This document shows, one piece after another, positions 1 to 7,848 of a stretch of 64,000 nt of DNA (its first letter is position 1; every line of letters starts with the position of its first letter). Origin of the DNA: Mucilaginibacter ginkgonis (lineage in GTDB: Bacteria; Bacteroidota; Bacteroidia; Sphingobacteriales; Sphingobacteriaceae); NCBI RefSeq assembly GCF_009754905.2, contig NZ_CP066775.1:806001-870000 (forward strand). Reading direction: 5' to 3'. Both the position numbers and the translations under genes were made by a program. The notes under the pieces are model-generated. The model worked only from the letters and a program-made list of their open reading frames with translations, did not search any database and was not told the DNA's origin.

Positions 1-1339
1 TCTTGGATGCTGCTTCGTAAACTTCGCCATCCATTTCAGATTGATCAAGTGTTTCTTTGCCTGCGAAGCGGTTGCTTTCTGTGATCCGGTGAACGATGGC
101 TTCGACAATAATAACCGCCCCATCCACGATCAGTCCAAAGTCAATTGCACCCAGGCTCATCAAATTTCCGGATACCCCAAAGAGATACATCAGCGTTACG
201 GCGAACAGCATGGCCAGGGGAATAACGGAAGCAACTACTAAACCTGCACGCCAGTTACCCAACAGCAGGACCAATACAAAAACGACGATAAGGCCGCCTT
301 CTATAAGGTTCCGTTCTACCGTACCCATAGCCCTGCCAACAAGTTCCGTACGGTCAATGAACGGCTCAATGACCACACCCTCGGGCAATGACTTTTGTAC
401 CTGGGCCATGCGTTCCTTAACGCGCTCGATAACATCACTGAAATTCTCACCTTTTAGCATCAGGGCGACACCGGCAACGACTTCGCCTTGTCCGTTACGG
501 GTAACTGCGCCATAGCGGTTAGCACTGCCATATTGCACCTTGGCAATATCACCGATAACCACAGGTGCATCTTCACGGTTCTTAACCACGATATGTTCAA
601 TATCATCCAGTGTTTTAACCTGACCCAGCCCCCTGATAAAATAGGCGTTACTTCGCTGTTCAATGTACGATCCACCTGTGTTTTGGTTATTCTTTTCAAG
701 TGCAGTATAAATATCGCTGATCGTAATATTAAGGCTGTTCAGCCTTTCGTTGTCAATAGCGATCTCGTATTGCTTCACATAGCCGCCCCAACCGCTGATT
801 TCGGCAATTCCAGGGGTTCCGGCCAGTTGTCTGCGGACGATCCAATCCTGCATGGTACGCAGGTCTGTAGCGGAATATTTGTTTTCATAGCCGGGTTTTG
901 TATGTATGACATACTGGTAGATCTCCCCGAGGCCGGTCGTGATAGGTGCCAACATAGGTTCGCCGGTGTCTTTGGGAATCTGACTTTCAGCTTCCTTTAA
1001 ACCTTCGCTGATCTGCTGCCTCGCCCAATAGATATCTGCATTGTCCTCAAATACTACCGTTATCACCGACAGTCCGGAACGGGAAATTGACCGTTTTTCA
1101 ATTACTTTAGGCACGTTGGCAATCGCCAGTTCTATCGGCGCGGTAATATATTGCTCCACTTCCTGAGCGCCCAAAGTAGGTGCCTGGGTAATAATTTGAA
1201 CCTGGTTATTGGTAATGTCAGGCTGTGCATCAATTGGCAGGCGTGTAAGCGAAAAAATACCGGCCGCTACTAATAATATTATAAATGCCCCTACGACCAG
1301 CTTATTGCTGATCGAGAACGCAATGATCTTATCAAACAT
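1..1339 (-). CDS. CusA/CzcA-family heavy-metal efflux RND transporter (C-terminal part outside window)
   Basis: This is the inner-membrane proton-driven pump of a tripartite metal exporter. About 446 N-terminal codons are visible of a family usually just over 1,000 residues; the rest lies left of the window. It begins MFDKIIAFSISNKLVVGAF, giving TM1 near residues 10-32, followed by a periplasmic porter region. The visible part ends in a TM block containing GAIDFGLIVDGAVIIVE, the signature of the heavy-metal (HME) branch with Asp residues of the proton relay. The gene lies 80 bp downstream of a small Cys-rich gene, the usual order in Bacteroidota metal efflux loci. CusB and CusC partners would be expected outside the window. 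The metal (Cu/Ag versus Zn/Co/Cd) cannot be told from this part. Confidence 0.93.
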   Translation of the reverse strand, partial: MFDKIIAFSISNKLVVGAFIILLVAAGIFSLTRLPIDAQPDITNNQVQIITQAPTLGAQEVEQYITAPIELAIANVPKVIEKRSISRSGLSVITVVFEDNADIYWARQQISEGLKEAESQIPKDTGEPMLAPITTGLGEIYQYVIHTKPGYENKYSATDLRTMQDWIVRRQLAGTPGIAEISGWGGYVKQYEIAIDNERLNSLNITISDIYTALEKNNQNTGGSYIEQRSNAYFIRGLGQVKTLDDIEHIVVKNREDAPVVIGDIAKVQYGSANRYGAVTRNGQGEVVAGVALMLKGENFSDVIERVKERMAQVQKSLPEGVVIEPFIDRTELVGRAMGTVERNLIEGGLIVVFVLVLLLGNWRAGLVVASVIPLAMLFAVTLMYLFGVSGNLMSLGAIDFGLIVDGAVIIVEAIVHRITESNRFAGKETLDQSEMDGEVYEAASK

Positions 1340-1419
1340 GGATTTATGGTTAATACGTAAACGTGCTTGTGGCATAGCGCAGACGCTATCCCATCACGAA
1401 CAAAATTGAAGCGAATGTA

Positions 1420-1740
1420 TTAACCGATCTGAGGCGGCTGCCAGATAGAAATGGATTGTTCAAGAAGCGCCGGAACTGTCGGCTCACCGAAAGTTTTTTT
1501 AACTTCTTGTATGAAAACGCTCCCCACGTGATGGTAGGGTGTTAGCGTCCGAACAGTAGAACAGCAGGAACAGGTGCAGAACGGCGTGCAGGTTTCTTTG
1601 CCTGCTTTTTCGTCACCTGAATGGCTTTTAGTAAAAGTAGTATAAGATTTCACCATATCCCCAAAGTCGTCACTGTCCCTGCATGGCAACACTGCCAGTA
1701 AGGTCATGTAAACGCTGAATATGATTCCTACATACTTCAT
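1420..1740 (-). CDS. Small secreted Cys-rich protein upstream of metal efflux pump (DUF6660-like)
   Basis: This is a 106-residue protein starting MKYVGIIFSVYMTLLAVLPC, a signal peptide ending at a Cys. A Cys-rich stretch follows in the middle (CTPFCTCSCC). I chose the start at MKYVG because it gives a clean signal sequence; an ATG three codons upstream is also open. Small proteins of this kind sit in front of CusA/CzcA genes in many Bacteroidota, and the next gene downstream here is such a pump. The Cys cluster suggests periplasmic metal binding, which is inference. A Bacteroidota-type -7 box (TAATTTTG on the minus strand, complement of 1776-1783) lies about 36 bp upstream of the start. Confidence 0.75.
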   Translation of the reverse strand: MKYVGIIFSVYMTLLAVLPCRDSDDFGDMVKSYTTFTKSHSGDEKAGKETCTPFCTCSCCSTVRTLTPYHHVGSVFIQEVKKTFGEPTVPALLEQSISIWQPPQIG

Positions 1741-2073
1741 TTGATACAAACATATGATTTACAGGTCAATTATTACAAAATTAAACTTCATAGAAATGTT
1801 AATTTATGTTAAACCTGTTAAGGGGCATAGAACACCAAGAGAAGTGTGGTCAGGTTAAAACAAAAAAAGTACAGCAAAGCTTTACCCGCAATTCGTAGAA
1901 TTCATATATCCGCAAAAGACTACGGCATAACGAGCCGCCTTCTTAGCGCGGCGCGCTCGCCCTACGGGACTTATTCCGTTTCCATTTGCCTTATTGCGGG
2001 TAATTTATTATGCTTTCTTTTTTTCCTTTTTCTTTTAAACCGTTATACAACATATTGTTTAGTATCTTCAATC

Positions 2074-2280
2074 ATGTATATAGACCAAATATATTTTCAA
2101 AAATTGCACCTCCAGTTTGGTAATCTGATTTATCTAATGATCGAAACAGGCGAAGGATTTACTGGCTCGTTTCAGGATGGCTTCGATGGCTCGGCGTTTT
2201 TGTTCACTAACTTTTCCAATGGTAAGACACAAAAGGTAGCGCTAAATAACTTACAACAACTGGAAAAGATTAAGCAGTAG
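2074..2280 (+). CDS. Small hypothetical protein
   Basis: This 68-residue frame starts MYIDQIYFQKLHLQFG and ends 11 bp before the next gene. The same frame stays open upstream to 1846, but that extension translates to unconvincing sequence over an AT-rich and then GC-rich intergenic tract, so I chose the ATG at 2074. The protein has no membrane segment and no motif I recognise. It may form a two-gene unit with the HEPN gene that follows on the same strand. Its function is unknown. Confidence 0.5.
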   Translation: MYIDQIYFQKLHLQFGNLIYLMIETGEGFTGSFQDGFDGSAFLFTNFSNGKTQKVALNNLQQLEKIKQ

Positions 2281-2291
2281 TAAATCGAACG

Positions 2292-2846
2292 ATGACTGAG
2301 GAGTTAATACAGAAATATAACAACCATCGCCAGAAAGCGGACGGTTATAATGTCGATACGATTAGCGGATTGTATGATAAATATTCGACAACCTATACCG
2401 GATATAACATGCTGTATAATGAAGTCCCGGCTTCACTTGCAAAGCAAAATGTTAAATTAAGGGCTAAAGACGATGACAATCATAAAGCAACTGATCTTGT
2501 AGCACAGTATTTAGGGGAAGAAAATATTTACAACCAATTTTTGGAATGGGGTAATGAAAAAGATATTCATTCTTTAATATGGATCATTGAAGAAGGTTAT
2601 TTTAACATCGTGCTTGACCGGGCTGGAAATTCTAAATCAGAACGAGATAAAGAACTGCTTCTCGGGTTAAAATCCGAATCTTCAGACGTTAAAATAATGG
2701 CAATCCTAAAAATCATATATGCAGTCAGAAACAATATGGTTCATGGTAATAAAGACATTCAAGAATACCAGCGCTTTTTGTTAGAGCCCCTTCTCAGCCT
2801 CCTGCAAACACTATGTTCGCAATTATTTGAAAAACTTGGAGCCTAA
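2292..2846 (+). CDS. HEPN-domain protein (Apea-like), putative RNase
   Basis: This 184-residue protein is soluble and mostly helical. Near the C terminus it has R146-N-N-M-V-H151 followed by G, matching the R-x4-6-H motif of catalytic HEPN ribonucleases (many have RN-x3-H). HEPN proteins of this size are common in mobile elements, as toxins or as effectors of abortive infection. No nucleotidyltransferase (MNT) antitoxin partner is adjacent; the only same-strand neighbour is the 68-residue gene 11 bp upstream. Activity as an RNase is inferred from the motif. The start ATG at 2292 has no obvious competitor. Confidence 0.65.
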   Translation: MTEELIQKYNNHRQKADGYNVDTISGLYDKYSTTYTGYNMLYNEVPASLAKQNVKLRAKDDDNHKATDLVAQYLGEENIYNQFLEWGNEKDIHSLIWIIEEGYFNIVLDRAGNSKSERDKELLLGLKSESSDVKIMAILKIIYAVRNNMVHGNKDIQEYQRFLLEPLLSLLQTLCSQLFEKLGA

Positions 2847-2882
2847 GTTTGAATGATTCATCAAAAAATGCGGTTTATAACA

Positions 2883-2914
2883 AAAGTCCCTTAACACTCG
2901 CTGCAAGGGACTTT
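2883..2914. terminator. Hairpin, bidirectional terminator-like
   Basis: A perfect 10-bp inverted repeat (AAAGTCCCTT and AAGGGACTTT) with a 12-nt loop lies 37 bp after the stop of the HEPN gene. It is the only strong hairpin before the convergent DUF932 gene. It lacks a long T tract, so it is a weaker match to an intrinsic terminator. Confidence 0.5.
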
Positions 2915-3148
2915 CAACCTAAACCTTATCACAAGGCAAGCAAGGATGCCTGCCATTAAGGGTGGCAATCTACAATTTTTGATGGAAAATAAATGAATGA
3001 TATTTCAGGTCGGTTTATGGTAAATCAAGGCGCACCCTGTTTTCACCGAAAATCATTTAACACTATGAAAACAGGGGGCGTTCTTCGGGCGGGCGATAGC
3101 CCGCCGCCGGGCAATTTTAGAAACAAGGGGGATTGCTCCCCCTAACAA
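2915..3148. other. Intergenic tract with GC-rich hairpin, no gene
   Basis: No convincing coding frame is seen between the HEPN gene and the stop of the convergent DUF932 gene. A GC-rich hairpin (GGCGGGC, GATA loop, GCCCGCC) spans 3088-3105. On the minus strand it lies 44 bp downstream of the DUF932 stop and could terminate that unit. Confidence 0.45.
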
Positions 3149-4216
3149 TTAATTATAAATCAATGCTTCGCTTCCCTGTGTCGCAAAATCCCGACACAGA
3201 TTAAAGGCGGTTTGTGCCCGTTGTTTCGCTGTACCGTCCATGATGGATTTAAATTTGGCTTCATCACTTTTAAAACCGCGCACATTTTGGAAATAACCCG
3301 TAACGCTGTTATATGCACCAAAAACAGTTCCTGCGGTCGTTTCCATTTGCTGGGTCTGACTTCCTAAAGCATATTCATAAACATTATCTACAATGTTAGT
3401 GTAGTGTGTAGATAGCAGGTCTAATTTGCCCCCGGCTAAGTTTTCCAAAACCTCTTTGTTAGGTGCCATTGCAATCTGTATCAATTTTTTCACCTCGGCA
3501 TCTGTGATACGTACTTTAGCCCATTGATTAAATAAGCCCTCCATTTCGCCGCCTAAAGATTTACTAATGCCCATTAAAGTATGTGCCTGTTTTAGCCGTT
3601 CGGTAGCAGAGGCGGTATGACGGATTTTAATCGCCCCTGAATGATTATTCATCGCTGCGTTTAGCGTATTGTTGCAAACTATCCTAACAGGCGTAAAAGC
3701 TGCGGTAATGCTTCCTAAACCATCGTGAGTAGTGGTTAAAAACAAATACTGTTCTATCCAGTCCTTTACACCTACCCGAATATAATCAGGCAATTTAGCA
3801 GTTATAAAAACCCGCTCGCCGTTACCCAATGCCCCCGCCGTTTCGTATAAAATACCATCGCCACCGCCTACGATCGCATCAAAGAACGAAAACGCATCAC
3901 GGTTTTGTACCACTTCATAATCGTTACCGACAACCCCTAAAACCTGTTCGGTATCGGCCCGAACCGTAGCAAAAAAATTAGGAACCTCTATTTCGGGAAT
4001 AATAATATCGTTGTCGGGATCGCCTAAATGGTTTTCGGTATCATAAGTAAACAAAGGGCGTTTTTCTACAATATAATCTAAACCTGCGTGCTGTATGGCT
4101 TCGCTACTAGTTGGGTAACGGTCTATGATTTGCCCTAACCCGTGCCAGGCTTTTTCCTTAACACTCATAAAGCTGTTTTTGCCTGTTTTCTGATTGAAAT
4201 TTATTTGATGTGCCAT
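3149..4216 (-). CDS. DUF932 domain protein (phage/plasmid-like, TIGR03299 type)
   Basis: This 355-residue protein starts MAHQINFNQKTGKNSFMSVK and continues with VKEKAWHGLGQIIDRYPTS, the characteristic opening of the DUF932/TIGR03299 family found on plasmids, phages and Bacteroidota conjugative elements. Length fits the family. No membrane segment or catalytic motif can be named, and the family's biochemical role is not established. It is the last gene of a leftward unit with two small proteins (4221-4388 and 4393-4548), which are separated from it and from each other by only 4 bp. That spacing suggests co-transcription and related roles in element maintenance. Confidence 0.85.
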   Translation of the reverse strand: MAHQINFNQKTGKNSFMSVKEKAWHGLGQIIDRYPTSSEAIQHAGLDYIVEKRPLFTYDTENHLGDPDNDIIIPEIEVPNFFATVRADTEQVLGVVGNDYEVVQNRDAFSFFDAIVGGGDGILYETAGALGNGERVFITAKLPDYIRVGVKDWIEQYLFLTTTHDGLGSITAAFTPVRIVCNNTLNAAMNNHSGAIKIRHTASATERLKQAHTLMGISKSLGGEMEGLFNQWAKVRITDAEVKKLIQIAMAPNKEVLENLAGGKLDLLSTHYTNIVDNVYEYALGSQTQQMETTAGTVFGAYNSVTGYFQNVRGFKSDEAKFKSIMDGTAKQRAQTAFNLCRDFATQGSEALIYN

Positions 4217-4220
4217 GATG

Positions 4221-4388
4221 TTATTTTTTAGTGTTCAGTTCAATAATTTTTGTTTGTAATACTTCCACGTTCGGCGTACTGCTTACCTGCAAAACCGTTT
4301 TGGTTTGCAGTTCCTGTATTGCATCGTGAATGCTCGTATGCGCGGTTTTAATGGTGACTTTCACCAGTAAAAAGATCTTATCCTCCAT
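4221..4388 (-). CDS. Small conserved-type protein upstream of DUF932 gene
   Basis: This 55-residue protein begins MEDKIFLLVKVTIKTAHTSI and ends in LNTKK. It has alternating hydrophobic residues compatible with a small alpha/beta fold, and no membrane segment. Its stop is 4 bp from the DUF932 start and its start is 4 bp from the next gene's stop, so the genes are probably translated as one operon. I believe short proteins of this type accompany DUF932 in related elements, but that is recollection and not shown here. Function unknown. Confidence 0.6.
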   Translation of the reverse strand: MEDKIFLLVKVTIKTAHTSIHDAIQELQTKTVLQVSSTPNVEVLQTKIIELNTKK

Positions 4389-4392
4389 CGCT

Positions 4393-4548
4393 TTAAAATT
4401 GGTATATATTCATAAAATCGCTTAATTCTAATTGAAACCGTGCGGGGTTTTCCTGCGCTAAAGTTTCGGCGTAACCATCCCAAAATATTTGGTTGGTTAA
4501 CTCTATAAATTGCTCGTACATCCGATTTGCTGTTTTTTGTGAAACCAT
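4393..4548 (-). CDS. Small hypothetical protein in DUF932 operon
   Basis: This 51-residue frame starts MVSQKTANRMYEQFIELTNQ and ends NIYQF. It is helical and amphipathic, with no signal peptide. It sits tightly between the 55-residue gene and a strong hairpin that follows the 216-residue gene upstream. The only support is tight packing, sensible amino acid composition and the shared strand, so it is less certain than its neighbours. Confidence 0.5.
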   Translation of the reverse strand: MVSQKTANRMYEQFIELTNQIFWDGYAETLAQENPARFQLELSDFMNIYQF

Positions 4549-4554
4549 AAAAAA

Positions 4555-4590
4555 ATGCTCACCATCCCGATAGCTTTCGGGATGGGAGCA
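4555..4590 (-). terminator. Strong hairpin terminator or attenuator
   Basis: The left arm is ATGCTC, one unpaired base, then CCATCCCGA; the right arm is TCGGGATGG then GAGCAT, with a TAGCTT loop. That makes 15 paired bases. It lies 8 bp downstream of the stop of the 216-residue gene and just before the 51-residue gene on the same strand. It could separate the two units or attenuate read-through into the DUF932 genes. Downstream on the minus strand are several T residues. Confidence 0.7.
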
Positions 4591-4598
4591 TAATTTGT

Positions 4599-5249
4599 TT
4601 AAGCATTGGGGAAAATGATGTTTGCTTCGATCTCGGCCAGTTTTTCATGGCAGGCATCAAAAATGAATTGGGAAACCATGCGGATAAGGTTTGGCGTATT
4701 GGTGACAAACTCCCGGCCTTTATCGTCTTTGATAATCAGCTTGCAACCCTGATAAGGATTGTTTTCCAGTTCGTCGTTTTCCTCGATCAGTTTTACCTCA
4801 AAATCTTCCAGTAACTTAATGCGGGATAACAGGGTAATACGCTGAATGCTTAGGCGGTGTAAGCCCTCCACCGATTTCAAAGTTTGCTCTAAGTTCAAAG
4901 CGAATTTTTTTGGCTCCGCTTTCACCTCTTCCACTTTGGCGGGTTCGGCTTTTGGTTCTTCCGCTTTGGCCGGTTCGCTCTTTGGGGCTTCGTCTAATCC
5001 GTGTCCTGTGGTAAATGGCGCAACGTTAGCGGGTTGGTTATCCACTGTAGCGGGGCTACTGGTCGTTGCCTCGGCAGGGTTGGTTTTCTCAGCTTGCGGA
5101 GTTTGCGCAGGTTTTTGATCTTTAGCGGTTTCATCTTGTTTGGCTTCCTTTCCTGTCAGGCTTGGGCGGTTTTCAATACGGTTAACTGATTGGTTGTTTT
5201 TTGCTGCTGTACCTTGTACACCGTTTGCATTTTTTTCTGCTGTTTTCAT
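4599..5249 (-). CDS. Low-complexity N-terminus plus helical C-terminal domain, hypothetical ICE protein
   Basis: This 216-residue protein has two parts. Residues 1 to about 115 are rich in Lys, Ala, Glu and Pro, with repeated PAKAEEPKAEPAKVEEVKAE-type units, probably a disordered linker. Residues about 116-216 are helical and more conserved-looking (start FALNLEQTLKSVEGLHRLSI), ending in IIFPNA. No catalytic motif is recognised and there is no signal peptide or TM segment. It lies upstream of the DUF932 unit but is separated from it by a strong hairpin. It is probably an accessory protein of the element; its function is unknown. Confidence 0.7.
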   Translation of the reverse strand: MKTAEKNANGVQGTAAKNNQSVNRIENRPSLTGKEAKQDETAKDQKPAQTPQAEKTNPAEATTSSPATVDNQPANVAPFTTGHGLDEAPKSEPAKAEEPKAEPAKVEEVKAEPKKFALNLEQTLKSVEGLHRLSIQRITLLSRIKLLEDFEVKLIEENDELENNPYQGCKLIIKDDKGREFVTNTPNLIRMVSQFIFDACHEKLAEIEANIIFPNA

Positions 5250-5911
5250 TTTTTAAATGATTTAAAAGGGTTAAAAAATTTGTTTTTCGTTTCCCTTTTT
5301 TCCCGAAGACTTTCCCTGAAAAGCTATTTTTCAAAAGAAAAAACGGTAAAAAAGAAAGTCAAAAAGGCGGTCGCAAAGCCTGGGCGGGAGAACTATAAGT
5401 CCCGAAGGGTGGCCGCAGCGCAGCGGAGGACATTATGCGTTCGTACGAACGGGCTGACCGATCTTGACGCCGCTTTTGTCCGTTTTCTTTGGAAAATAGC
5501 ACCTGAAAGCAGTTGATATTTTAGCAGGAAAATAAGTGCAGAGAGAAGGCAAGCGCAGCTTTTCCCAGCGCAGCGGGTAAACAAGTGAAGTCCTGAATGA
5601 TGCGCTTAATTGGAATTGGCAGTAGTTATAGCAACAGCGAATGCTTTTGCCGCGCAGCAAAAATGCAGCAGCGGATATGATACCAATCAGCCTTCAGGAA
5701 GTCAACTGTCAAGGATTGCAGCGGCATCCTTTTCCCGGAAAAGATAGAGTGGAAAGCCTGGCCGGAGGGACAGCCAGGTATTTGAAATAGCACTGAATTA
5801 TTATCTGTAGAACGTTGGTTTGCATGGCAAAGACATATTGCTGAAATTTAATGAGTACTTAATGTTAGACATGGGACTGATACTAAAATCGGTCTTAAAT
5901 TGATAATTATT
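5250..5911. other. Gene-free tract, about 660 bp, with a 14-bp palindrome
   Basis: Several overlapping frames are open here on both strands, but none has convincing composition or a family resemblance. The middle part is richer in G+C than its surroundings and repeats short words such as GCAGCG. A perfect palindrome, CGTTCGTACGAACG, lies at 5438-5451. Such a tract inside a mobile element could hold a regulatory RNA, a protein-binding site or an origin; nothing specific can be assigned. Confidence 0.4.
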
Positions 5912-5919
5912 TATATTTG
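5912..5919 (+). promoter_or_regulatory. Bacteroidota -7 box upstream of the three-TM gene
   Basis: TATATTTG matches the Bacteroidota consensus TAnnTTTG. Transcription would be expected to start around 5926. The ATG at 5941 would then have a short leader, whereas a start codon inside the box (5917) would not be usable. No good -33 TTG at the usual spacing was found. Confidence 0.5.
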
Positions 5920-5940
5920 TATTACCGCCAACACAGCGAT

Positions 5941-6660
5941 ATGGAGCAGGAAGCATTTTATAAGGACCAATATGACAAGACGCTTGACCGTAAAAACGAG
6001 ATCAATACCTCGTTGTCTACTCCTATAGGTATTCTCACTGCATTGTTGGCCGGTTTGTACTTTGCCTCGACAAATTTTGATTTCAGCGACAACAAGTTCT
6101 TATCTATAAGCTTTATTGTCATTAGTGTTGTATCTATATGTTTATTGGGTAAATCAATATATCATCTGATACGCGCGTTTTCAGATTTCCACAACGGTTA
6201 TGATTACGCTTACCTGAATGACACAGATGTTTTGGACGCTTACTACCAAGGTTTAGTTAATTTTTATCAGTCGCAGCCCAATAGCACGTTAGCCGGTAGC
6301 ATCGCTGAAGCAAAAAAAGAATTTGATGCCTATCTGCTGCAAGAACTGATCAAGAGTGCAGGGATCAATCAAAAAAACAATAAGTCTAAAATTTTCCAGC
6401 GATTTCAATGCCACCAGTATATGATTTATGCCTTAATTGCATTAAGTTTGTTAATCATTCCATTTGGCATTGATTTTGGGGTCAATAAAGGGAAAGATAA
6501 GGTTCAAAGGGTTAAGATCGATTCGGTCATACCGGTTAACCTGAACATAAAATATAAAGACACTGTTGAACGTTTAAATATTAAAACACATTGCAATGGC
6601 AGAAGTAAAAAAACCAACACCTCCACCAACTCAAATGATAAGGGAAGGCGTAAATCCTAA
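5941..6660 (+). CDS. Three-TM membrane protein with central helical domain, possible effector
   Basis: This 239-residue protein starts MEQEAFYKDQYDKTLDRKNE. TM segments are visible at about 27-44 (GILTALLAGLYFAS), 53-75 (FLSISFIVISVVSICLLG) and 160-178 (MIYALIALSLLIIPFG). A charged helical region lies between TM2 and TM3, and a basic tail ends in GRRKS. Small helical proteins with paired TM segments, such as SLATT-type, serve as membrane-perturbing effectors in some defence systems. The resemblance here is architectural only. A 37-codon gene overlaps its 3' end in another frame. The unit has its own -7 box and ends at a clear terminator, so it is a self-contained cargo module. Confidence 0.7.
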   Translation: MEQEAFYKDQYDKTLDRKNEINTSLSTPIGILTALLAGLYFASTNFDFSDNKFLSISFIVISVVSICLLGKSIYHLIRAFSDFHNGYDYAYLNDTDVLDAYYQGLVNFYQSQPNSTLAGSIAEAKKEFDAYLLQELIKSAGINQKNNKSKIFQRFQCHQYMIYALIALSLLIIPFGIDFGVNKGKDKVQRVKIDSVIPVNLNIKYKDTVERLNIKTHCNGRSKKTNTSTNSNDKGRRKS

Positions 6661-6709
6661 CACGGTTCGTCCAACAACTACTGCGAGCACGACCGTTAAG
6701 AAAAAGTAA
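6596..6709 (+). CDS. 37-residue Pro/Thr-rich protein overlapping the three-TM gene
   Basis: The frame starts MAEVKKPTPPPTQMIREGVN and ends TVKKK. It overlaps the last 65 bp of the three-TM gene in a different frame and stops 22 bp before a rho-independent terminator. The ordered composition (Lys-rich ends, PTPPPT motif), the start just after CATTGCA and the terminator placed after its stop rather than after the upstream stop all support a real gene. Too small to assign; it could be an immunity or regulatory partner of the membrane protein. Confidence 0.5.
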   Translation: MAEVKKPTPPPTQMIREGVNPNTVRPTTTASTTVKKK

Positions 6710-6731
6710 TTAAGGAACACACCTGATATGG

Positions 6732-6767
6732 AGGCGTTGACAAGTAATTGTCAGCGCCTTTTATTTT
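6732..6767 (+). terminator. Rho-independent terminator
   Basis: The arms AGGCGTTGACA and TGTCAGCGCCT pair over 11 positions with one mismatch around a 6-nt loop, followed by TTTTATTTT. It closes the two-gene unit that begins at 5941. Confidence 0.8.
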
Positions 6768-6960
6768 AAGGAATTGTAGGATGACATGCTGCCAATTTCC
6801 ATTTGTAATAAAAAGAAATACAAGCCATTAGAAAATGGTTTTTTTAACCAGTTCTGCTTGACTTGAATTAACATTTAGCGCCTCAATATTGACGCTTACC
6901 TCTTATTAGAGCATGGTTAATTTTAAGGTTGTCAGCGTTTCAATGAACAATTTAGACCAT

Positions 6961-7617
6961 CTATCGCACAACCATATCCTCGTCAATACCGTCATCAGGT
7001 GCCGGCCCGTCTTTAGTATACCAATTATCAGCATCACGTTGATTGATCAGCCAAGCTATTGAGCATATTTTTTCCAGGACATCAAATAAATTATTTATTT
7101 GTCTGCTTGAAAGATGCTTTGAGATCTGATATTTGGAAAGGGCCATTTCAAGCACTATCAAAAGGTTCGACTTCAGTAATGGCAGCGGGTGCTTGTCGAA
7201 AATTTTCATTAACAGATCATAAGGCGTTAATAGCCACTGTCGGTCGAGGTTATCGGGAAACCATAACCAATATTGCTCTTCATCATCAAGATCTGGTGCC
7301 GGTGTAAATCCCTCGAATTTTGCTGTGCCATATAGACTCCGGTAATACAATCTTTCGCCTGTAAGTAAGTAAAGCATTTCTAGCAATCGGGTATACATGG
7401 AATAGATCCCAACAAGTTTACCTGGACCTTCATCCTGATGAAATTGATAATCAGCGGTAAGTGAGCAATATCTCCAATTTCGCAAATACTGAAGATGTCT
7501 GATGGGAGTAGCTGATTCGAAAAAGTCGGTAATAGGCTCGAACGGATATTGGAGTAATTTGTAAAAGTCAAGATTGGCGACGGCATGCTCCCAGGGCGTA
7601 TATTTAGAAGTTTTCAT
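6961..7617 (-). CDS. Two-repeat helical protein, paralogue of the N-terminal half of the HEPN protein at 7849-9303
   Basis: This 218-residue protein starts MKTSKYTPWEHAVANLDFYK. It consists of two related helical units: residues about 8-95 (PWE..., FFE..., LRNWRY, IYSMYTRLLEML) and about 115-205 (FPDNL..., LAWLINQRD-like end). The neighbouring 484-residue protein has the same two units in the same order (PWEQ, FFSS, LKEWRYF, IYDQNMQLIEAL; then FPKNLS and SAAWLIHQRE) before its NT/HEPN part. This protein ends where that part would begin. It is likely a duplicate lacking the effector domains, perhaps a regulator. The domain's function is unknown. Confidence 0.7.
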   Translation of the reverse strand: MKTSKYTPWEHAVANLDFYKLLQYPFEPITDFFESATPIRHLQYLRNWRYCSLTADYQFHQDEGPGKLVGIYSMYTRLLEMLYLLTGERLYYRSLYGTAKFEGFTPAPDLDDEEQYWLWFPDNLDRQWLLTPYDLLMKIFDKHPLPLLKSNLLIVLEMALSKYQISKHLSSRQINNLFDVLEKICSIAWLINQRDADNWYTKDGPAPDDGIDEDMVVR

Positions 7618-7848
7618 TTTATAAACCAGGTATTAATTTTAGAAGCTGTGAATTCTATGTCAAAATCGTTTGCAATTTGCATGTTAGCGGGAGTTCAATA
7701 TCTCAAACGAATTAACCTCAGCAGCTCAGGCGGACATAAATATGCCCGCCTTGCTACTTTGGGTGCTTAGCGGTGCTCGGATATTAAGGAAGGAAGGAAG
7801 CAAGGCGGCATAAGAAAATCTTTGCCGCTTGCTACTATTTGGCTATTA

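Noticed and set aside
41..1000. Plus-strand open frames over the first kilobase (66-170 codons)
   Set aside because: They are antisense to the continuous CusA/CzcA reading frame that runs off the left edge.
1374..1389. Small hairpin (ATAGCG/CGCTAT) between the Cys-rich gene and CusA
   Set aside because: Only 6 bp of stem and no T run; could be chance.
1846..2073. N-terminal extension of the 68-residue protein
   Set aside because: The extra 76 codons cover an intergenic-looking stretch and change character sharply before the ATG at 2074.
5190..5516. 108-codon plus-strand frame over the low-complexity gene and gene-free tract
   Set aside because: It begins inside the antisense of the 216-residue gene and reads as composition-driven open frame with Cys/Phe/Lys runs.
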